This document shows, piece after piece, positions 17,675 to 25,996 of a DNA stretch of 41,565 bases. The notes under the pieces were generated by a model. The model saw only the letters and a list, made by a program, of their open reading frames with translations. It was not told where the DNA came from and did no database searches. The stretch is from an uncultured Clostridia bacterium (GTDB lineage Bacteria; Bacillota; Clostridia; Christensenellales; UBA1242). The stretch's first letter is position 1. Each line of letters opens with the position of its first letter. The stretch covers positions 1 to 41,565 of the forward strand of contig CALWTK010000008.1 of assembly GCA_944384465.1 (NCBI GenBank), in the 5' to 3' direction. The position numbers and the translations under genes are program-made.

Positions 17675-18292
17675 ATGAATATTGTTCTTTTAGGTATCCA
17701 AGGTTCAGGCAAAGGTACATTGGTTCAGGATTTGGAAAATCATTTTGATTTTTCGCTTGTATCAGTTGGACTCTTGCTACGTGAAGAGATCGCTTCACAC
17801 TCCGCTCTTGGGAATAAAATCAAAGAATTGGTGGATAAAGGTTTGTTGGTAGATCTAGACATTGTTATGAATGTCATCAACAAAAAGTTATCCACTTCAA
17901 AAAAACCGATCATTATCTTTGACGGCTTTCCTAGGAACGCAGAGCAGGCAGATAAACTTGACGAGATCTGCAATATCGATTTGGTAATTTATTTGAATCT
18001 ACGAAAAGAGATTGCGATTGATAGAGTGTTAAACAGGCTGACCTGCAAAGATTGTGGAGACATCACTACACTAAAAGGCAATGAAGATTATACCTGTAAA
18101 CTTTGTGGTGGAAAATTGTACAGGCGTAGCGATGATACCGTGGACGCTATCCACACAAGATTTGAACAGTATGAAGAAGAGACCTATCCTTTGATAGAAA
18201 GATATAGACGTCGTGGAGTTTTGGTTGAAATTGATGCAAGTAAGACTCCAAGCGAAGTTTTAGTTGATGTTATGAAGGTAATTAAATTATGA
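17675..18292 (+). CDS. adk: Adenylate kinase with zinc LID domain
   Basis: 205 aa; interconverts ATP + AMP and 2 ADP. P-loop GIQGSGKGT at 7-15 (more often GPPGAGKGT), FDGFPRN at 82-88, and a LID with CxxC at 124/127 and 141/144, the Gram-positive zinc form. ATG 17675 follows TAGGGGG; the TTG just before it is less likely. The stop overlaps the map start as ATGA. The secY-adk-map order is standard. Confidence 0.97.
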   Translation: MNIVLLGIQGSGKGTLVQDLENHFDFSLVSVGLLLREEIASHSALGNKIKELVDKGLLVDLDIVMNVINKKLSTSKKPIIIFDGFPRNAEQADKLDEICNIDLVIYLNLRKEIAIDRVLNRLTCKDCGDITTLKGNEDYTCKLCGGKLYRRSDDTVDAIHTRFEQYEEETYPLIERYRRRGVLVEIDASKTPSEVLVDVMKVIKL

Positions 18293-19035
18293 ACATAACA
18301 ATTAAAAACGAAGCAGAAATTGAAAAGATGAGGAAAGCAGGCAAGATATTGAAAGATACTCTTGACTTGATAGAATCATCAATTTACCCTGGCCAAACCA
18401 CTCAGCGCCTTAATGATTTGGCCTACAATTATATTATTTCCCAAGGCGCTAAACCTTCCTTCCTTAATTATGAGGGGTTCCCATACACGATTTGTGCCAG
18501 TTTGAATGCGCAAGTGGTGCATGGGTTCTGCTCAAATGTTCCTTTGAAAGAAGGAGACATAATCAGCATTGATTGTGGAGTCATTTGGGAAGGGTATCAT
18601 AGCGATGCGGCAAGAACGTATCCAGTAGGTAATATTTCGTTAGAAAAAACTAGATTAATTGAGATAACCAAAGAATCATTCTTTGAAGGAATAAAAGATA
18701 TAAAAGCGGGCTCAAGACTAGGGCATATCAGTCATAGAATTCAAGTCTATCTCGAGAGCCATGGATATGGCGTAGTTAGAGAGTTGACTGGGCATGGCGT
18801 AGGTACGCATCTTCATGAAGACCCACTTGTTCCAAATTATGGCAAGTACAATTCTGGAATTGTGCTTCAAGCAGGAATGACCTTGGCAGTAGAGCCCATG
18901 TCTACCATGGGCAGAAGAGATGTGTATTTGGAGGACAACGATTGGACGGTTACGACCTGGGACGGAAAACCAAGTGCACACTATGAAAACACCATTTTGA
19001 TTACTAACGATGGTGTGGAAATCTTAACTTTATAG
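18289..19035 (+). CDS. map: Methionine aminopeptidase, type I
   Basis: 248 aa; removes the initiator methionine from nascent chains. All five dinuclear metal ligands can be placed: D95 in SIDCGV, D106 in HSDAARTY, H169 in LTGHGVG, E202 in VEPM and E233 in HYENTI. H78 (VVHGF) is the substrate-binding histidine. The four-base overlap with adk indicates coupling. Confidence 0.98.
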   Translation: MNITIKNEAEIEKMRKAGKILKDTLDLIESSIYPGQTTQRLNDLAYNYIISQGAKPSFLNYEGFPYTICASLNAQVVHGFCSNVPLKEGDIISIDCGVIWEGYHSDAARTYPVGNISLEKTRLIEITKESFFEGIKDIKAGSRLGHISHRIQVYLESHGYGVVRELTGHGVGTHLHEDPLVPNYGKYNSGIVLQAGMTLAVEPMSTMGRRDVYLEDNDWTVTTWDGKPSAHYENTILITNDGVEILTL

Positions 19036-19042
19036 GAGTGTT

Positions 19043-19315
19043 ATGGATAACGAATTCATTGTCGGTGATGTGGTTAAATCATGCTCTGGGCACGATAAAG
19101 AGCGCTTATTTATAGTAGTTTCTATTGACAAAAACGGATATCTTGCTATAATAGATGGTAGATATCGTGAAAAGACTAATCCAAAACGGAAAAATCCAAA
19201 GCACTTGATTAAAGTGGCACATGATGATAAGATTATTGATGCAATAAAATCACCTATTGTTACTAACAAAGAAATCTATAATATGATTAAAGTGTATAAC
19301 ACGATAAAGGAGTAG
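19043..19315 (+). CDS. KOW-domain RNA-binding protein (L14e-like)
   Basis: 90 aa. [24 protein letters not shown] (in parts) is a KOW motif, followed by a basic segment [16 protein letters not shown]. Small KOW proteins of this type are common between map and infA in Clostridia and resemble archaeal/eukaryotic L14e; their exact role, probably ribosome or rRNA binding, is unsettled. Good ribosome binding site (TAGGAG). Distance to infA is 1 bp. Confidence 0.9.
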   Translation: MDNEFIVGDVVKSCSGHDKERLFIVVSIDKNGYLAIIDGRYREKTNPKRKNPKHLIKVAHDDKIIDAIKSPIVTNKEIYNMIKVYNTIKE

Positions 19316-19316
19316 T

Positions 19317-19538
19317 ATGTCGAAAGAAGATGTTATCGAAGCGTCTGGAGAAGTGGTGGAAGTTTTAGGCAACACCAATTTTAAGGTTAAGATTATGAAC
19401 AATCACATTATCACGGCTTATATTTCTGGTAAATTGCGTACCAATTATATCAAGATTTTGGTCGGGGATAAAGTGAAAGTCGAAATGAGTCCATATGATT
19501 TGACGAAAGGTCGAATTGTTTGGAGAGATAAAAACTAA
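19317..19538 (+). CDS. infA: Translation initiation factor IF-1
   Basis: 73 aa, single OB-fold (S1 domain). [19 protein letters not shown], a [19 protein letters not shown] stretch and a basic end are the IF-1 pattern. It occupies the A site during initiation. Unlike E. coli, but as in other Firmicutes, it is inside the ribosomal cluster. Confidence 0.98.
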   Translation: MSKEDVIEASGEVVEVLGNTNFKVKIMNNHIITAYISGKLRTNYIKILVGDKVKVEMSPYDLTKGRIVWRDKN

Positions 19539-19574
19539 ATTTAAATTATGTGGACAAACATATAAGGAGAAATT

Positions 19575-19691
19575 ATGAAAGTTAGACCATCAGTTAAACC
19601 AATGTGTGAAAAATGCAAAGTGATCAAACGTAACGGAAAGGTTATGGTTATTTGTTCTAAATCACCTAAGCATAAACAACGTCAAGGTTAA
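19575..19691 (+). CDS. rpmJ: 50S ribosomal protein L36
   Basis: 38 aa: [20 protein letters not shown], ending HKQRQG. Cysteines 11, 14 and 27 with His 32 form the zinc site of the C+ type. ATAAGGAG precedes the ATG. Located between infA and rpsM as in most Firmicutes. Confidence 0.97.
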   Translation: MKVRPSVKPMCEKCKVIKRNGKVMVICSKSPKHKQRQG

Positions 19692-19712
19692 TTAATTAGA
19701 GTTGAAAATAAG

Positions 19713-19742
19713 CACAATGTCTCGCGGCATTTTGGCATTGTG
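19713..19742 (+). promoter_or_regulatory. Hairpin in the rpmJ-rpsM gap
   Basis: CACAATG (19713-19719) pairs with CATTGTG (19736-19742) around a 16-nt loop with CG-rich content. No T-run follows, so it is not a terminator. It sits 33 bp before the rpsM start and could be an RNA control or processing site in the alpha region. Function is inferred from position only. Confidence 0.4.
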
Positions 19743-19774
19743 AGTAAATACAAAAAATAAATTGGAGGAAAGAT

Positions 19775-20143
19775 ATGGCACGTATATCAGGCGTGGATTT
19801 ACCTAATGAAAAGAGAGTTGAAATTGGGCTTACTTATATCTATGGTATAGGTAGAGTTACTGCTAATAAAATTTTGTCAGCAACAGGCATCAATCCTGAC
19901 ACCAGAGTTAAAGACCTTACAGAAAATGAAATCGCTTCTATTCGTAAATATATAGAGGCTAATTTTGTTGTAGAAGGTGAGTTACGTAAAGATGTTGCTC
20001 TTGACATAAAAAGATTGAAAGAAATTAGGTGCTATCGTGGACTTAGACATATTGCTAATTTACCAGTTCGTGGTCAATCTACTCAGCATAATGCACGTAC
20101 ACGCAAAGGTCCTAAGAAAACAATCGCTAATAAGAAAAAGTAA
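19775..20143 (+). CDS. rpsM: 30S ribosomal protein S13
   Basis: 122 aa: [24 protein letters not shown] (in parts) and [27 protein letters not shown] (in parts). S13 bridges to L5 and contacts P-site tRNA. Strong TTGGAGG ribosome binding site. Confidence 0.98.
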   Translation: MARISGVDLPNEKRVEIGLTYIYGIGRVTANKILSATGINPDTRVKDLTENEIASIRKYIEANFVVEGELRKDVALDIKRLKEIRCYRGLRHIANLPVRGQSTQHNARTRKGPKKTIANKKK

Positions 20144-20157
20144 TAAGGAGTATATAA

Positions 20158-20559
20158 ATGGCTACTAAAACTAAAAAAGAAACAAAGAAAAAGAAGATTT
20201 TAGTTAGTAATGGCGAAGGTGCTGTGCATATTCAAGCCACCGCTAACAATACATTAGTATCTTTAACAGATAGTCAAGGTAATCTTTTAGCTCAGAGCAG
20301 TGCTGGTAAATTGGGATACAGAGGAGCTAAAAAGAGCACACCTTATGTTGCTCAACAAGTTGTCGAAGATGCATTGAAAGATGTTGGCAATTATGGGATT
20401 ACAAAAGTTGCTATATATGTCAAAGGTGCTGGTAATGGGAATGGCAGGGAGACTGCTATTCGTGCAGTAGGTACTGCTGGATTGCAGGTTACAATGATTA
20501 AAGATGTATCTCCAATCCCACACAATGGTTGCAGACCACCTAAGGCAAGAAGGTTATAG
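20158..20559 (+). CDS. rpsK: 30S ribosomal protein S11
   Basis: 133 aa: [28 protein letters not shown] and ending [14 protein letters not shown], the S11 signature. It forms part of the mRNA exit channel on the 30S platform. Confidence 0.98.
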   Translation: MATKTKKETKKKKILVSNGEGAVHIQATANNTLVSLTDSQGNLLAQSSAGKLGYRGAKKSTPYVAQQVVEDALKDVGNYGITKVAIYVKGAGNGNGRETAIRAVGTAGLQVTMIKDVSPIPHNGCRPPKARRL

Positions 20560-20567
20560 GAGGAAAC

Positions 20568-21191
20568 ATGGCAAAAAATACTAGTCCAGATTGTAAACAA
20601 TGTCGTAGAGAGGGAGTTAAACTTTTCTTGAAAGGTGAGAGATGTTTGACAAAATGTTCTTTCGACAAACGCCCAACTGTTCCAGGACAGCATGGCAGTT
20701 CAAATATGAGAAAGAAAGTATCCGAATACGGTTTGCAATTGAGAGAGAAACAAAAAGTTCGTAGAGCATATGGTTTGTTAGAAAAACAATTTAGAATTTA
20801 TTATGAAAAAGCAGTTAACAGCAAAGAAAATACTGGTTGGGCTATGCTAAAAATGCTAGAGTTGAGACTTGACAATGTCGTTTATCGTCTTGGGATTGGC
20901 TCATCTAGAATGGAAGCTAGACAGATTGTTAACCATGGTCATATCACTGTAAATGGCAAAAAAGTTAATATCCCTTCATATCAAGTGAAAGTTGGTGATG
21001 TTATCGCAGTGAAAGAAAATAAACAAAATCTTGAAATGTTCTCAAGTCTGAAAGACGCTAAAATCAATACACCAAAATGGTTGGAATTCAACACTAAAAC
21101 ACTTACAGGTAAAGTGCTTGCGCTTCCTGAAAGAGAGGACATTGATTTAGGTATACAAGAACACTTAATTGTAGAATTTTATTCAAGATAA
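20568..21191 (+). CDS. rpsD: 30S ribosomal protein S4 (zinc form)
   Basis: 207 aa. A four-Cys N-terminal zinc site ([22 protein letters not shown], in parts; residues about 8-29) is followed by RPTVPGQHG, then the S4 RNA-binding domain [35 protein letters not shown] (in parts). S4 is a primary 16S binder and a known repressor of its own mRNA in both E. coli and B. subtilis. Confidence 0.98.
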   Translation: MAKNTSPDCKQCRREGVKLFLKGERCLTKCSFDKRPTVPGQHGSSNMRKKVSEYGLQLREKQKVRRAYGLLEKQFRIYYEKAVNSKENTGWAMLKMLELRLDNVVYRLGIGSSRMEARQIVNHGHITVNGKKVNIPSYQVKVGDVIAVKENKQNLEMFSSLKDAKINTPKWLEFNTKTLTGKVLALPEREDIDLGIQEHLIVEFYSR

Positions 21192-21206
21192 TAGGAGAAT
21201 TTAAAT

Positions 21207-22163
21207 ATGATGGAAATCGAGAAACCAAAAATATCACTAGAAGAACTTGATAATGGTGCACACGCTATCATTACAGTAGAGCCTTTAGAAAAAGGTTTTG
21301 GAATTACTATTGGCAATATGCTTAGGAGAACACTTTTGAGTTCTCTTCCAGGAGCTGCTGTTGTCGGTGTGAAAATTAAGGATGTTTTACACGAATTTTC
21401 TACTATCAAAGGTGTAACAGAAGATGTCCCTGACATCATCTTGAACATCAAATCTATTGCTGTGAAGACTGACAGCACAGAGGCTGATTTCAAAGGTACT
21501 ATGACTTTGAAAAAGAAAGGTCCAGCAGTCGTTTACGCAAAAGATATTGAATGTGGAGATGGAATAAGTGTAGTAAACCCTGATTTGTATTTATGCACTA
21601 TTGACGATGATGCAAATCTTGATATAACATTCTACGTTGGACGTGGCAGAGGCTACGTTCCTGCAAGTATGAACAAAGATTTTTCTGATGAAGTCGACTA
21701 TATCGCTATTGACTCATTGTTCACACCTGTAAAGCGTGTCAACTTTGAAGTTCAATCAAGTCGTGTAGGTAGAAGTCTAGATTTTGATAAACTTGTTCTA
21801 GATGTTCAAACTCGTGGCACTGTCAGCGCGAAAGAAGTTGTCGCTTTGTCAGCAAAATTGATCAACGACTATGCTACTATGTTCGTAGAACTGGTGGAAG
21901 GTATGGACGGAGTCAATATCTTAGTCGCAAGAAAAGAAGATGAAAGAACAAAATTGTTCGAAAAACCTATTGAGGAAATGGAATTAAGCGTTCGTAGTTA
22001 TAACTGTTTGAAACGTGCTGGCATTGACACTATTGGCGATCTTGCTAAGAAGAGCCGTGCCGAAATGATGAAAGTACGTAACATGGGTGCTAAATCTATG
22101 GAAGAAGTTATCAACAAACTTGAATCTTATGGTATTGTCCTTGAGGGGAATGATAATTATTAA
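21207..22163 (+). CDS. rpoA: RNA polymerase subunit alpha
   Basis: 318 aa. The N-terminal assembly domain has EPLEKGFGITIGNMLRRTLLSSLPGAAV (in parts) and GRGRGYVPA; a linker precedes the C-terminal domain (about 245-318) with LSVRSYNCLKRAGIDTIGDL and RNMGAKSMEEV, which binds UP elements and activators. Preceded by TAGGAG; ATG 21210 is an alternative start one codon in. Confidence 0.98.
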   Translation: MMEIEKPKISLEELDNGAHAIITVEPLEKGFGITIGNMLRRTLLSSLPGAAVVGVKIKDVLHEFSTIKGVTEDVPDIILNIKSIAVKTDSTEADFKGTMTLKKKGPAVVYAKDIECGDGISVVNPDLYLCTIDDDANLDITFYVGRGRGYVPASMNKDFSDEVDYIAIDSLFTPVKRVNFEVQSSRVGRSLDFDKLVLDVQTRGTVSAKEVVALSAKLINDYATMFVELVEGMDGVNILVARKEDERTKLFEKPIEEMELSVRSYNCLKRAGIDTIGDLAKKSRAEMMKVRNMGAKSMEEVINKLESYGIVLEGNDNY

Positions 22164-22173
22164 GGAGTAACAT

Positions 22174-22683
22174 ATGAAAGTGAAACAATTAGGACGCCCA
22201 ACAGAAGAAAGAATGGCAATGCTTCGCAATCAAGCAACCGATCTTCTTTGGAAAGGTAAGATTGAAACAACCCTAGCTAGAGCAAAATCACTCAAAAGTT
22301 ATGTTGAAAAACTCTTGACTCTTGCTATCAATAGTTACGAAGATGTTGTCAATGTTCAAAAGACAACTGTCAACAGCAAGGGTGAAAAAGTTGCTCGTGA
22401 AGTTATGAACGACGGACCAAAGAAATTGGCTGCTCGTAGGAAAATCATGGCTAAGGTTTATTTCGTGAAAGAAGAGCGCAAACCTGGCGAAAAGAAGACT
22501 GATTATCTCACTCGTATAGATAATATAAAATATCCTTTGCTTGAAAAGATATTTAATATTTATGCACCAAAATATGCTGAGAGAGCGAAAGAGTTGGGAC
22601 AAAAAGGTGGCTATACTAGAATAATCAGAACAGGTATTCGTAAAGGTGACAATGCTGAAATGGCAATCATCGAATTGATTTAA
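22174..22683 (+). CDS. rplQ: 50S ribosomal protein L17, long form
   Basis: 169 aa versus about 120 in B. subtilis. The N-terminal core (KLGRPTEERMAMLRNQATDLLW-like) and the end GGYTRIIRTGIRKGDNAEMAIIELI (in parts) are standard. The extra 45-50 residues are an insertion around 53-115 (VNSKGEKVAREVMNDGPKKLAARR region), a form I know from Clostridia, which supports the taxonomic guess. Last gene of the cluster; a terminator follows. Confidence 0.97.
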   Translation: MKVKQLGRPTEERMAMLRNQATDLLWKGKIETTLARAKSLKSYVEKLLTLAINSYEDVVNVQKTTVNSKGEKVAREVMNDGPKKLAARRKIMAKVYFVKEERKPGEKKTDYLTRIDNIKYPLLEKIFNIYAPKYAERAKELGQKGGYTRIIRTGIRKGDNAEMAIIELI

Positions 22684-22684
22684 T

Positions 22685-22711
22685 AAAGGGCTAAATATTA
22701 GTCCTTTTTTT
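22685..22711 (+). terminator. Terminator of the ribosomal protein cluster
   Basis: AAAGGGCTAA pairs with TTAGTCCTTT (one G-U) around a tight loop and is followed by seven T. It starts 2 bp after the rplQ stop and ends the 15-kb transcription unit. The next 138 bp to the following promoter are AT-rich with nothing recognisable. Confidence 0.9.
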
Positions 22712-22849
22712 GTTTTTATAAATAAATAATAATTTTTAAAATTGTAAAATCATTTCTTAATTATAAATTCCGCTATTTTCAGTAATTTTCATCAGATTTT
22801 ATTTAAAATTAATATTTATTTTTAATAAAAAATATAAATGAAAATTATT

Positions 22850-22878
22850 TTGACATATTCATATTCTTTTGTTATAAT
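22850..22878 (+). promoter_or_regulatory. Perfect promoter of the TasA-like gene
   Basis: TTGACA at 22850-22855 and TATAAT at 22873-22878, 17-bp spacer. The ATG begins only 8 nt after the last base of the -10, so transcription would start at or next to the start codon. Confidence 0.88.
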
Positions 22879-22885
22879 ATAGTTA

Positions 22886-23509
22886 ATGAAGTCAGGGGAA
22901 AAGAAATTTAGTCCAATAGTAATTTGTTTTGTTGTGATGATGCTTGCAATTTTGCTAGCAAGTTTTTATACATACTTGTATACCTTCTCTTGGTTCACAT
23001 CCAGTGCCAACGAACAGTACAACAGCAGTTTTGCCACCCTTGATGTCAGTTTACAAAATAACAACACAGATCTAACAAATACCAGTTTTGATTCTACATA
23101 TCTATCAGAGACATTAGTGCCAGGAGATACTATAAATTTTAATACAATAAATGTGCGAAATTCTGGCAATGCCGATGTCTATGTTTTGATAGAACTGACC
23201 TACGATGTTACAACCTCAGATAGCATAAACACTTCGTACACATATTGGTATAATTTAAATGGGGATCTTGTGACTCATAATAATATGTTAGCGAATACAG
23301 CAGGAGCGACTCTCGTCGCAACTGGCAATACTCAAGCTGTCAATTTGTCATATACATTTGATGGTGAAGTTTTTGATGATTCATATAAAAATGCGTCAGT
23401 CAACATGACTTTATCCGCATATGCAGTGCAAGCCGTTTTACCTGAAAATGATACGTATAATACAGACGCTTTATATGCTGCATATCTAATTATAAATGAT
23501 TTTGCATAA
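22886..23509 (+). CDS. TasA/camelysin-like exported protein
   Basis: 207 aa. A short basic N-terminus and a hydrophobic helix (about 10-33, SPIVICFVVMMLAILLASFY) form a signal peptide or anchor. Next comes a beta-rich domain with FATLDVSLQNNN and LVPGDTINFNTINVRNSGNADVYVLIEL (in parts), closely resembling the LxPGD...NxGxxxxYV pattern of TasA/camelysin-type (SipW-dependent) proteins. No SipW-like peptidase is nearby. TasA proteins form biofilm fibres, but that role is only a guess here. The mRNA may be leaderless: no ribosome binding site precedes the ATG and AGGGG lies after it. Confidence 0.72.
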   Translation: MKSGEKKFSPIVICFVVMMLAILLASFYTYLYTFSWFTSSANEQYNSSFATLDVSLQNNNTDLTNTSFDSTYLSETLVPGDTINFNTINVRNSGNADVYVLIELTYDVTTSDSINTSYTYWYNLNGDLVTHNNMLANTAGATLVATGNTQAVNLSYTFDGEVFDDSYKNASVNMTLSAYAVQAVLPENDTYNTDALYAAYLIINDFA

Positions 23510-23514
23510 TAAAA

Positions 23515-23547
23515 AATAAAGGTAGTAGTTTACCTTTATTTTATTTT
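23515..23547 (+). terminator. Terminator of the TasA-like gene
   Basis: AATAAAGGTA (23515-23524) pairs with TACCTTTATT (23531-23540) around GTAGTT, followed by TTATTTTT. Because the left side is A-rich it may also stop the opposing DUF2188 transcript. Confidence 0.85.
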
Positions 23548-23581
23548 TAAAAACGCATAAAATAACAATTAAAAATATTGG

Positions 23582-23797
23582 TTATTTCTTTTGGAATTTG
23601 CCATCCTTTTTGTGTACGATAAAGTTGAGGTCGTTGGTTTCACTGAGCTCTTTGACGCGTTTTAGAGCTTCATCTTTTGTCGGGAATGAAGCGATAACAC
23701 GTTTGGCACCATCTTTTTTGATTTTCCATGTTCTGTCATCCTTGTCATAGAGAACACGATAGACTGGCTTTTTGGTTTTTTCTTCATTTGTTTCCAT
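23582..23797 (-). CDS. DUF2188 domain protein
   Basis: 71 aa. VYRVLYDKDDRTWKIKKDGAKRVIASFPTKDEALKRVKELSE (in parts) and a final FIVHKKDGKFQKK match the DUF2188 pattern of a short beta sheet plus helix. Function is unknown; such proteins are small, soluble and often accessory. TAGGAGATGAG precedes the ATG and a good promoter lies upstream. Confidence 0.85.
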   Translation of the reverse strand: METNEEKTKKPVYRVLYDKDDRTWKIKKDGAKRVIASFPTKDEALKRVKELSETNDLNFIVHKKDGKFQKK

Positions 23798-23830
23798 ATC
23801 TCATCTCCTAAAAAATTTTTTATTATTATA

Positions 23831-23859
23831 ATTATATCAAAAATTATTAAATTTTTCAA
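23831..23859 (-). promoter_or_regulatory. Promoter of the DUF2188 gene
   Basis: On the minus strand TTGAAA (23859-23854) and TATAAT (23836-23831) with a 17-bp spacer, about 34 bp before the ATG. The rest of the 331-bp divergent gap is AT-rich; apart from the two promoters I see nothing in it. Confidence 0.78.
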
Positions 23860-24082
23860 TATTTATTTTGAATTTTATATAAGAATTTATAATTTTAATT
23901 TAATATTTTTAATTATTAAGTATATTTATTTAAATGAAAGAAAAATAATTAATAAGTGAAAAGCGTTTTTGCGTAGTTTTTTATTCATTTACTTTATTAT
24001 TTACGTGTACAAAAAAATTTTTTAAATTATTTTAACAACATGTATGAGGATAAATCATATTTCCCCATATATTTGTATATTA

Positions 24083-24111
24083 TTGCAATTAATGTGATTT
24101 TATGTTATAAA
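24083..24111 (+). promoter_or_regulatory. Promoter of the HExxH gene
   Basis: TTGCAA at 24083-24088 and TATAAA at 24106-24111 with a 17-bp spacer; the ATG follows 17 bp later with a weak TTGGGG ribosome binding site. Confidence 0.65.
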
Positions 24112-24128
24112 TTATTTGGGGCAAAAAA

Positions 24129-25193
24129 ATGAATGAAATAAATAAACTTACCTTAATTGAAAGAATAAATAGAATTTTGTCAGATGATGAATTCCGTAAA
24201 TATTGTGCTCGTTGCAAAAATGACAATCCAAATTTTGAATTTGAAATGCAAATCGTGGAAAAAATAGCTAGAATAGATATTAGCCAATTGACTATTGATG
24301 AAAATTTAATCCATCTATCCACACCATTTTCTGAAGAAATGGTTGATTCTCAAGCAATATCTTTTTATAGTTCACTTGATCGTATTTGTCCAGAAGGAAT
24401 TCAATTAAAAAAACTTGCAAAATACAATATGAAGTATGTTACACACGATGTAACGAAAGAGAAAGATCCCCGCTCTTATTGCTGTTCTAAGATTGAAAAA
24501 GATGGAACAGAATTTAGAAAAATTTTTATAAATATAGAAGGAAGAATAGGAGATGTATCCAATGCCTGTCATGAGATTTGTCATTCTATGAGCAAAGGAT
24601 TTATTGAAATGAAATCTAGCAAGGATAAGAATATGGCAGAAGTCGCCCCTGTTATCATTGATGCATTTTCTGCAGAGTTTATGAAAAATAAGTATCCAGA
24701 TTTGCAAATTAATTTCATTGAAGACGCTATTAGATCTAGAATTCAAAATATTATAAAAGCTAGAGAAGTTTTGTTAGATGGATTAGTGATTAAATTAATG
24801 CTTGGAGAAATTACTATAGATGACATACAAAAAAAATATTATGATTTATATTTAAAAAATACTCGTATGCTGTATCGTTGTATAGATAATATTGAGAGAA
24901 AAAAGTTTACTAATATGTTTGAAAAAAGATATTTGTTACCCACAGCTATTTCTGAAATAATGTTGGAAAAATTAAGAACCGATCCTAAAAGTGCAGTTAA
25001 ACAATTCAAAACAATTTTGGAGAATGATAATGATTGGACTGTTATTGATGCATTAAAAAGTTTGGGATTAGTGAGCGTAAAAGAAGTGTTTGATGATTAT
25101 ATCGATAACTTTGAGAAAAGAACAAAAAAATTAATAGAGGAAAGAAAATTATTACAAAGTACAAATAGTGATAATGACCTGTCTATAAGTTAG
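24129..25193 (+). CDS. Putative zinc metallopeptidase (HExxH), unknown family
   Basis: 354 aa. HEICH at residues 148-152 follows a strand-like KIFINIEGRIGDVSNA segment. Glu171 (in MAEVAP), 19 residues after the second His, is placed like the third ligand of gluzincins such as thermolysin; Glu183 is an alternative. The N-terminal 130 residues contain CARC (26-29) and CC (118-119) but no clear second motif. The C-terminal half is helical and Lys-rich. No signal peptide, so the target would be cytoplasmic. I cannot assign a family. Codon use is more AT-rich than in the ribosomal genes, consistent with accessory origin. Confidence 0.72.
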   Translation: MNEINKLTLIERINRILSDDEFRKYCARCKNDNPNFEFEMQIVEKIARIDISQLTIDENLIHLSTPFSEEMVDSQAISFYSSLDRICPEGIQLKKLAKYNMKYVTHDVTKEKDPRSYCCSKIEKDGTEFRKIFINIEGRIGDVSNACHEICHSMSKGFIEMKSSKDKNMAEVAPVIIDAFSAEFMKNKYPDLQINFIEDAIRSRIQNIIKAREVLLDGLVIKLMLGEITIDDIQKKYYDLYLKNTRMLYRCIDNIERKKFTNMFEKRYLLPTAISEIMLEKLRTDPKSAVKQFKTILENDNDWTVIDALKSLGLVSVKEVFDDYIDNFEKRTKKLIEERKLLQSTNSDNDLSIS

Positions 25194-25289
25194 TTAAATT
25201 GTTTATTATTTATTTTAGTGTTTTAATTAATGCAATAAATTACATTATTATTAATTTAATGAGTTATTGTCTTCAATAAAAAATTTGTA

Positions 25290-25330
25290 AAATTGTTTAT
25301 TAGGTTATTATAATAAACAATTTGTTTTTT
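25290..25330 (+). terminator. Terminator of the HExxH gene
   Basis: AAATTGTTTATTA (25290-25302) pairs perfectly with TAATAAACAATTT (25311-25323) around an 8-nt loop, then GTTTTTT. The stem is long but AT-only except one pair; symmetrical, so it may act both ways. Between 25194 and 25289 I see nothing else. Confidence 0.75.
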
Positions 25331-25395
25331 ATAAATGAAGGTTAATAAAACCTTAAATAAATACAGAAAATGTTGTCAATAATCTTTTAAAACTA

Positions 25396-25424
25396 TTGAC
25401 AATTTGACTATATTTTTATATAAT
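25396..25424 (+). promoter_or_regulatory. Promoter of the str operon
   Basis: Perfect TTGACA (25396-25401) and TATAAT (25419-25424), 17-bp spacer. The roughly 75-nt leader contains TTGGC-ATAA-GCCAA (about 25461-25474), a small hairpin before the rpsL ribosome binding site. Confidence 0.9.
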
Positions 25425-25508
25425 AAATTCGTTATAGTACAAAATGCTGCTTTGTCTATACTTGGCATAAGCCAAAAGAGGTTGCAAAAATTTTTTAAGG
25501 AGGATAAA

Positions 25509-25880
25509 ATGCCTACAGTTAATCAATTGGTTAGAAAAGGTAGAGTTAAACAAGTTAGCAAAAGTCAATCAATATTACTAGATGAATGCCCACAAAAACG
25601 TGGTGTTTGTTTGACTGTCACTACTACTACACCTAAAAAACCTAACTCTGCTTTACGTAAAATTTGTAGAGTGCGTTTATCCAATGGCAAGGAAACAACT
25701 TGTTATATTCCAGGTGAAGGACACAATCTTCAAGAACACAATGTTGTATTAGTTCGTGGCGGACGTGTGCCAGATCTTCCAGGTGTTAGATATCATGTTG
25801 TTCGTGGTGCATTGGATACTGCTGCTGTTCAAAAACGTAAACAAGGTAGAAGTAAATACGGCGCTAAAAAGCCGAAATAA
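25509..25880 (+). CDS. rpsL: 30S ribosomal protein S12
   Basis: 123 aa. [21 protein letters not shown] and [28 protein letters not shown] (in parts) are invariant S12 motifs at the decoding centre. The lysines of PKKPNS and RVPDLPG loops are the usual sensitive-type residues in the streptomycin region. ATG 25509 was chosen for its AAGGAGG; the frame stays open upstream into the promoter. Confidence 0.98.
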   Translation: MPTVNQLVRKGRVKQVSKSQSILLDECPQKRGVCLTVTTTTPKKPNSALRKICRVRLSNGKETTCYIPGEGHNLQEHNVVLVRGGRVPDLPGVRYHVVRGALDTAAVQKRKQGRSKYGAKKPK

Positions 25881-25996
25881 GCCAGGCAGTCCAATCGCAC
25901 TTTACTGCGTTTTGCTGAACGCAAAACTTGACCAATGTGCGTTGTCCTGCCATATTATGAGAAGACATCAAATGGTTTCTTCTCATGACTCATTTT
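25881..25996 (+). repeat. Tandem structured element, copy 1
   Basis: Four helices can be drawn. P1: GGCAG 25885-25889 with CTGCC 25947-25951. P2: CAA-t-CGCAC 25892-25900 with GTGCGTTG 25937-25944 (one bulged T). P3: GTTTTGC 25909-25915 with GCAAAAC 25921-25927, loop TGAAC. P4: ATGAGAAGA 25957-25965 with TCTTCTCAT 25978-25986, with an inner ATC/GGT helix and an AAAT loop. Copy 2 keeps the same fold with changed bases. No known RNA family is recognised; either an RNA element or a mobile palindromic repeat. Confidence 0.8.

Noticed and set aside
25444..25470. Short frame in the rpsL leader (MLLCLYLA) as a leader peptide
   Set aside because: No ribosome binding site, no meaningful codon run, and only a small hairpin; no alternative pairing or terminator was found.
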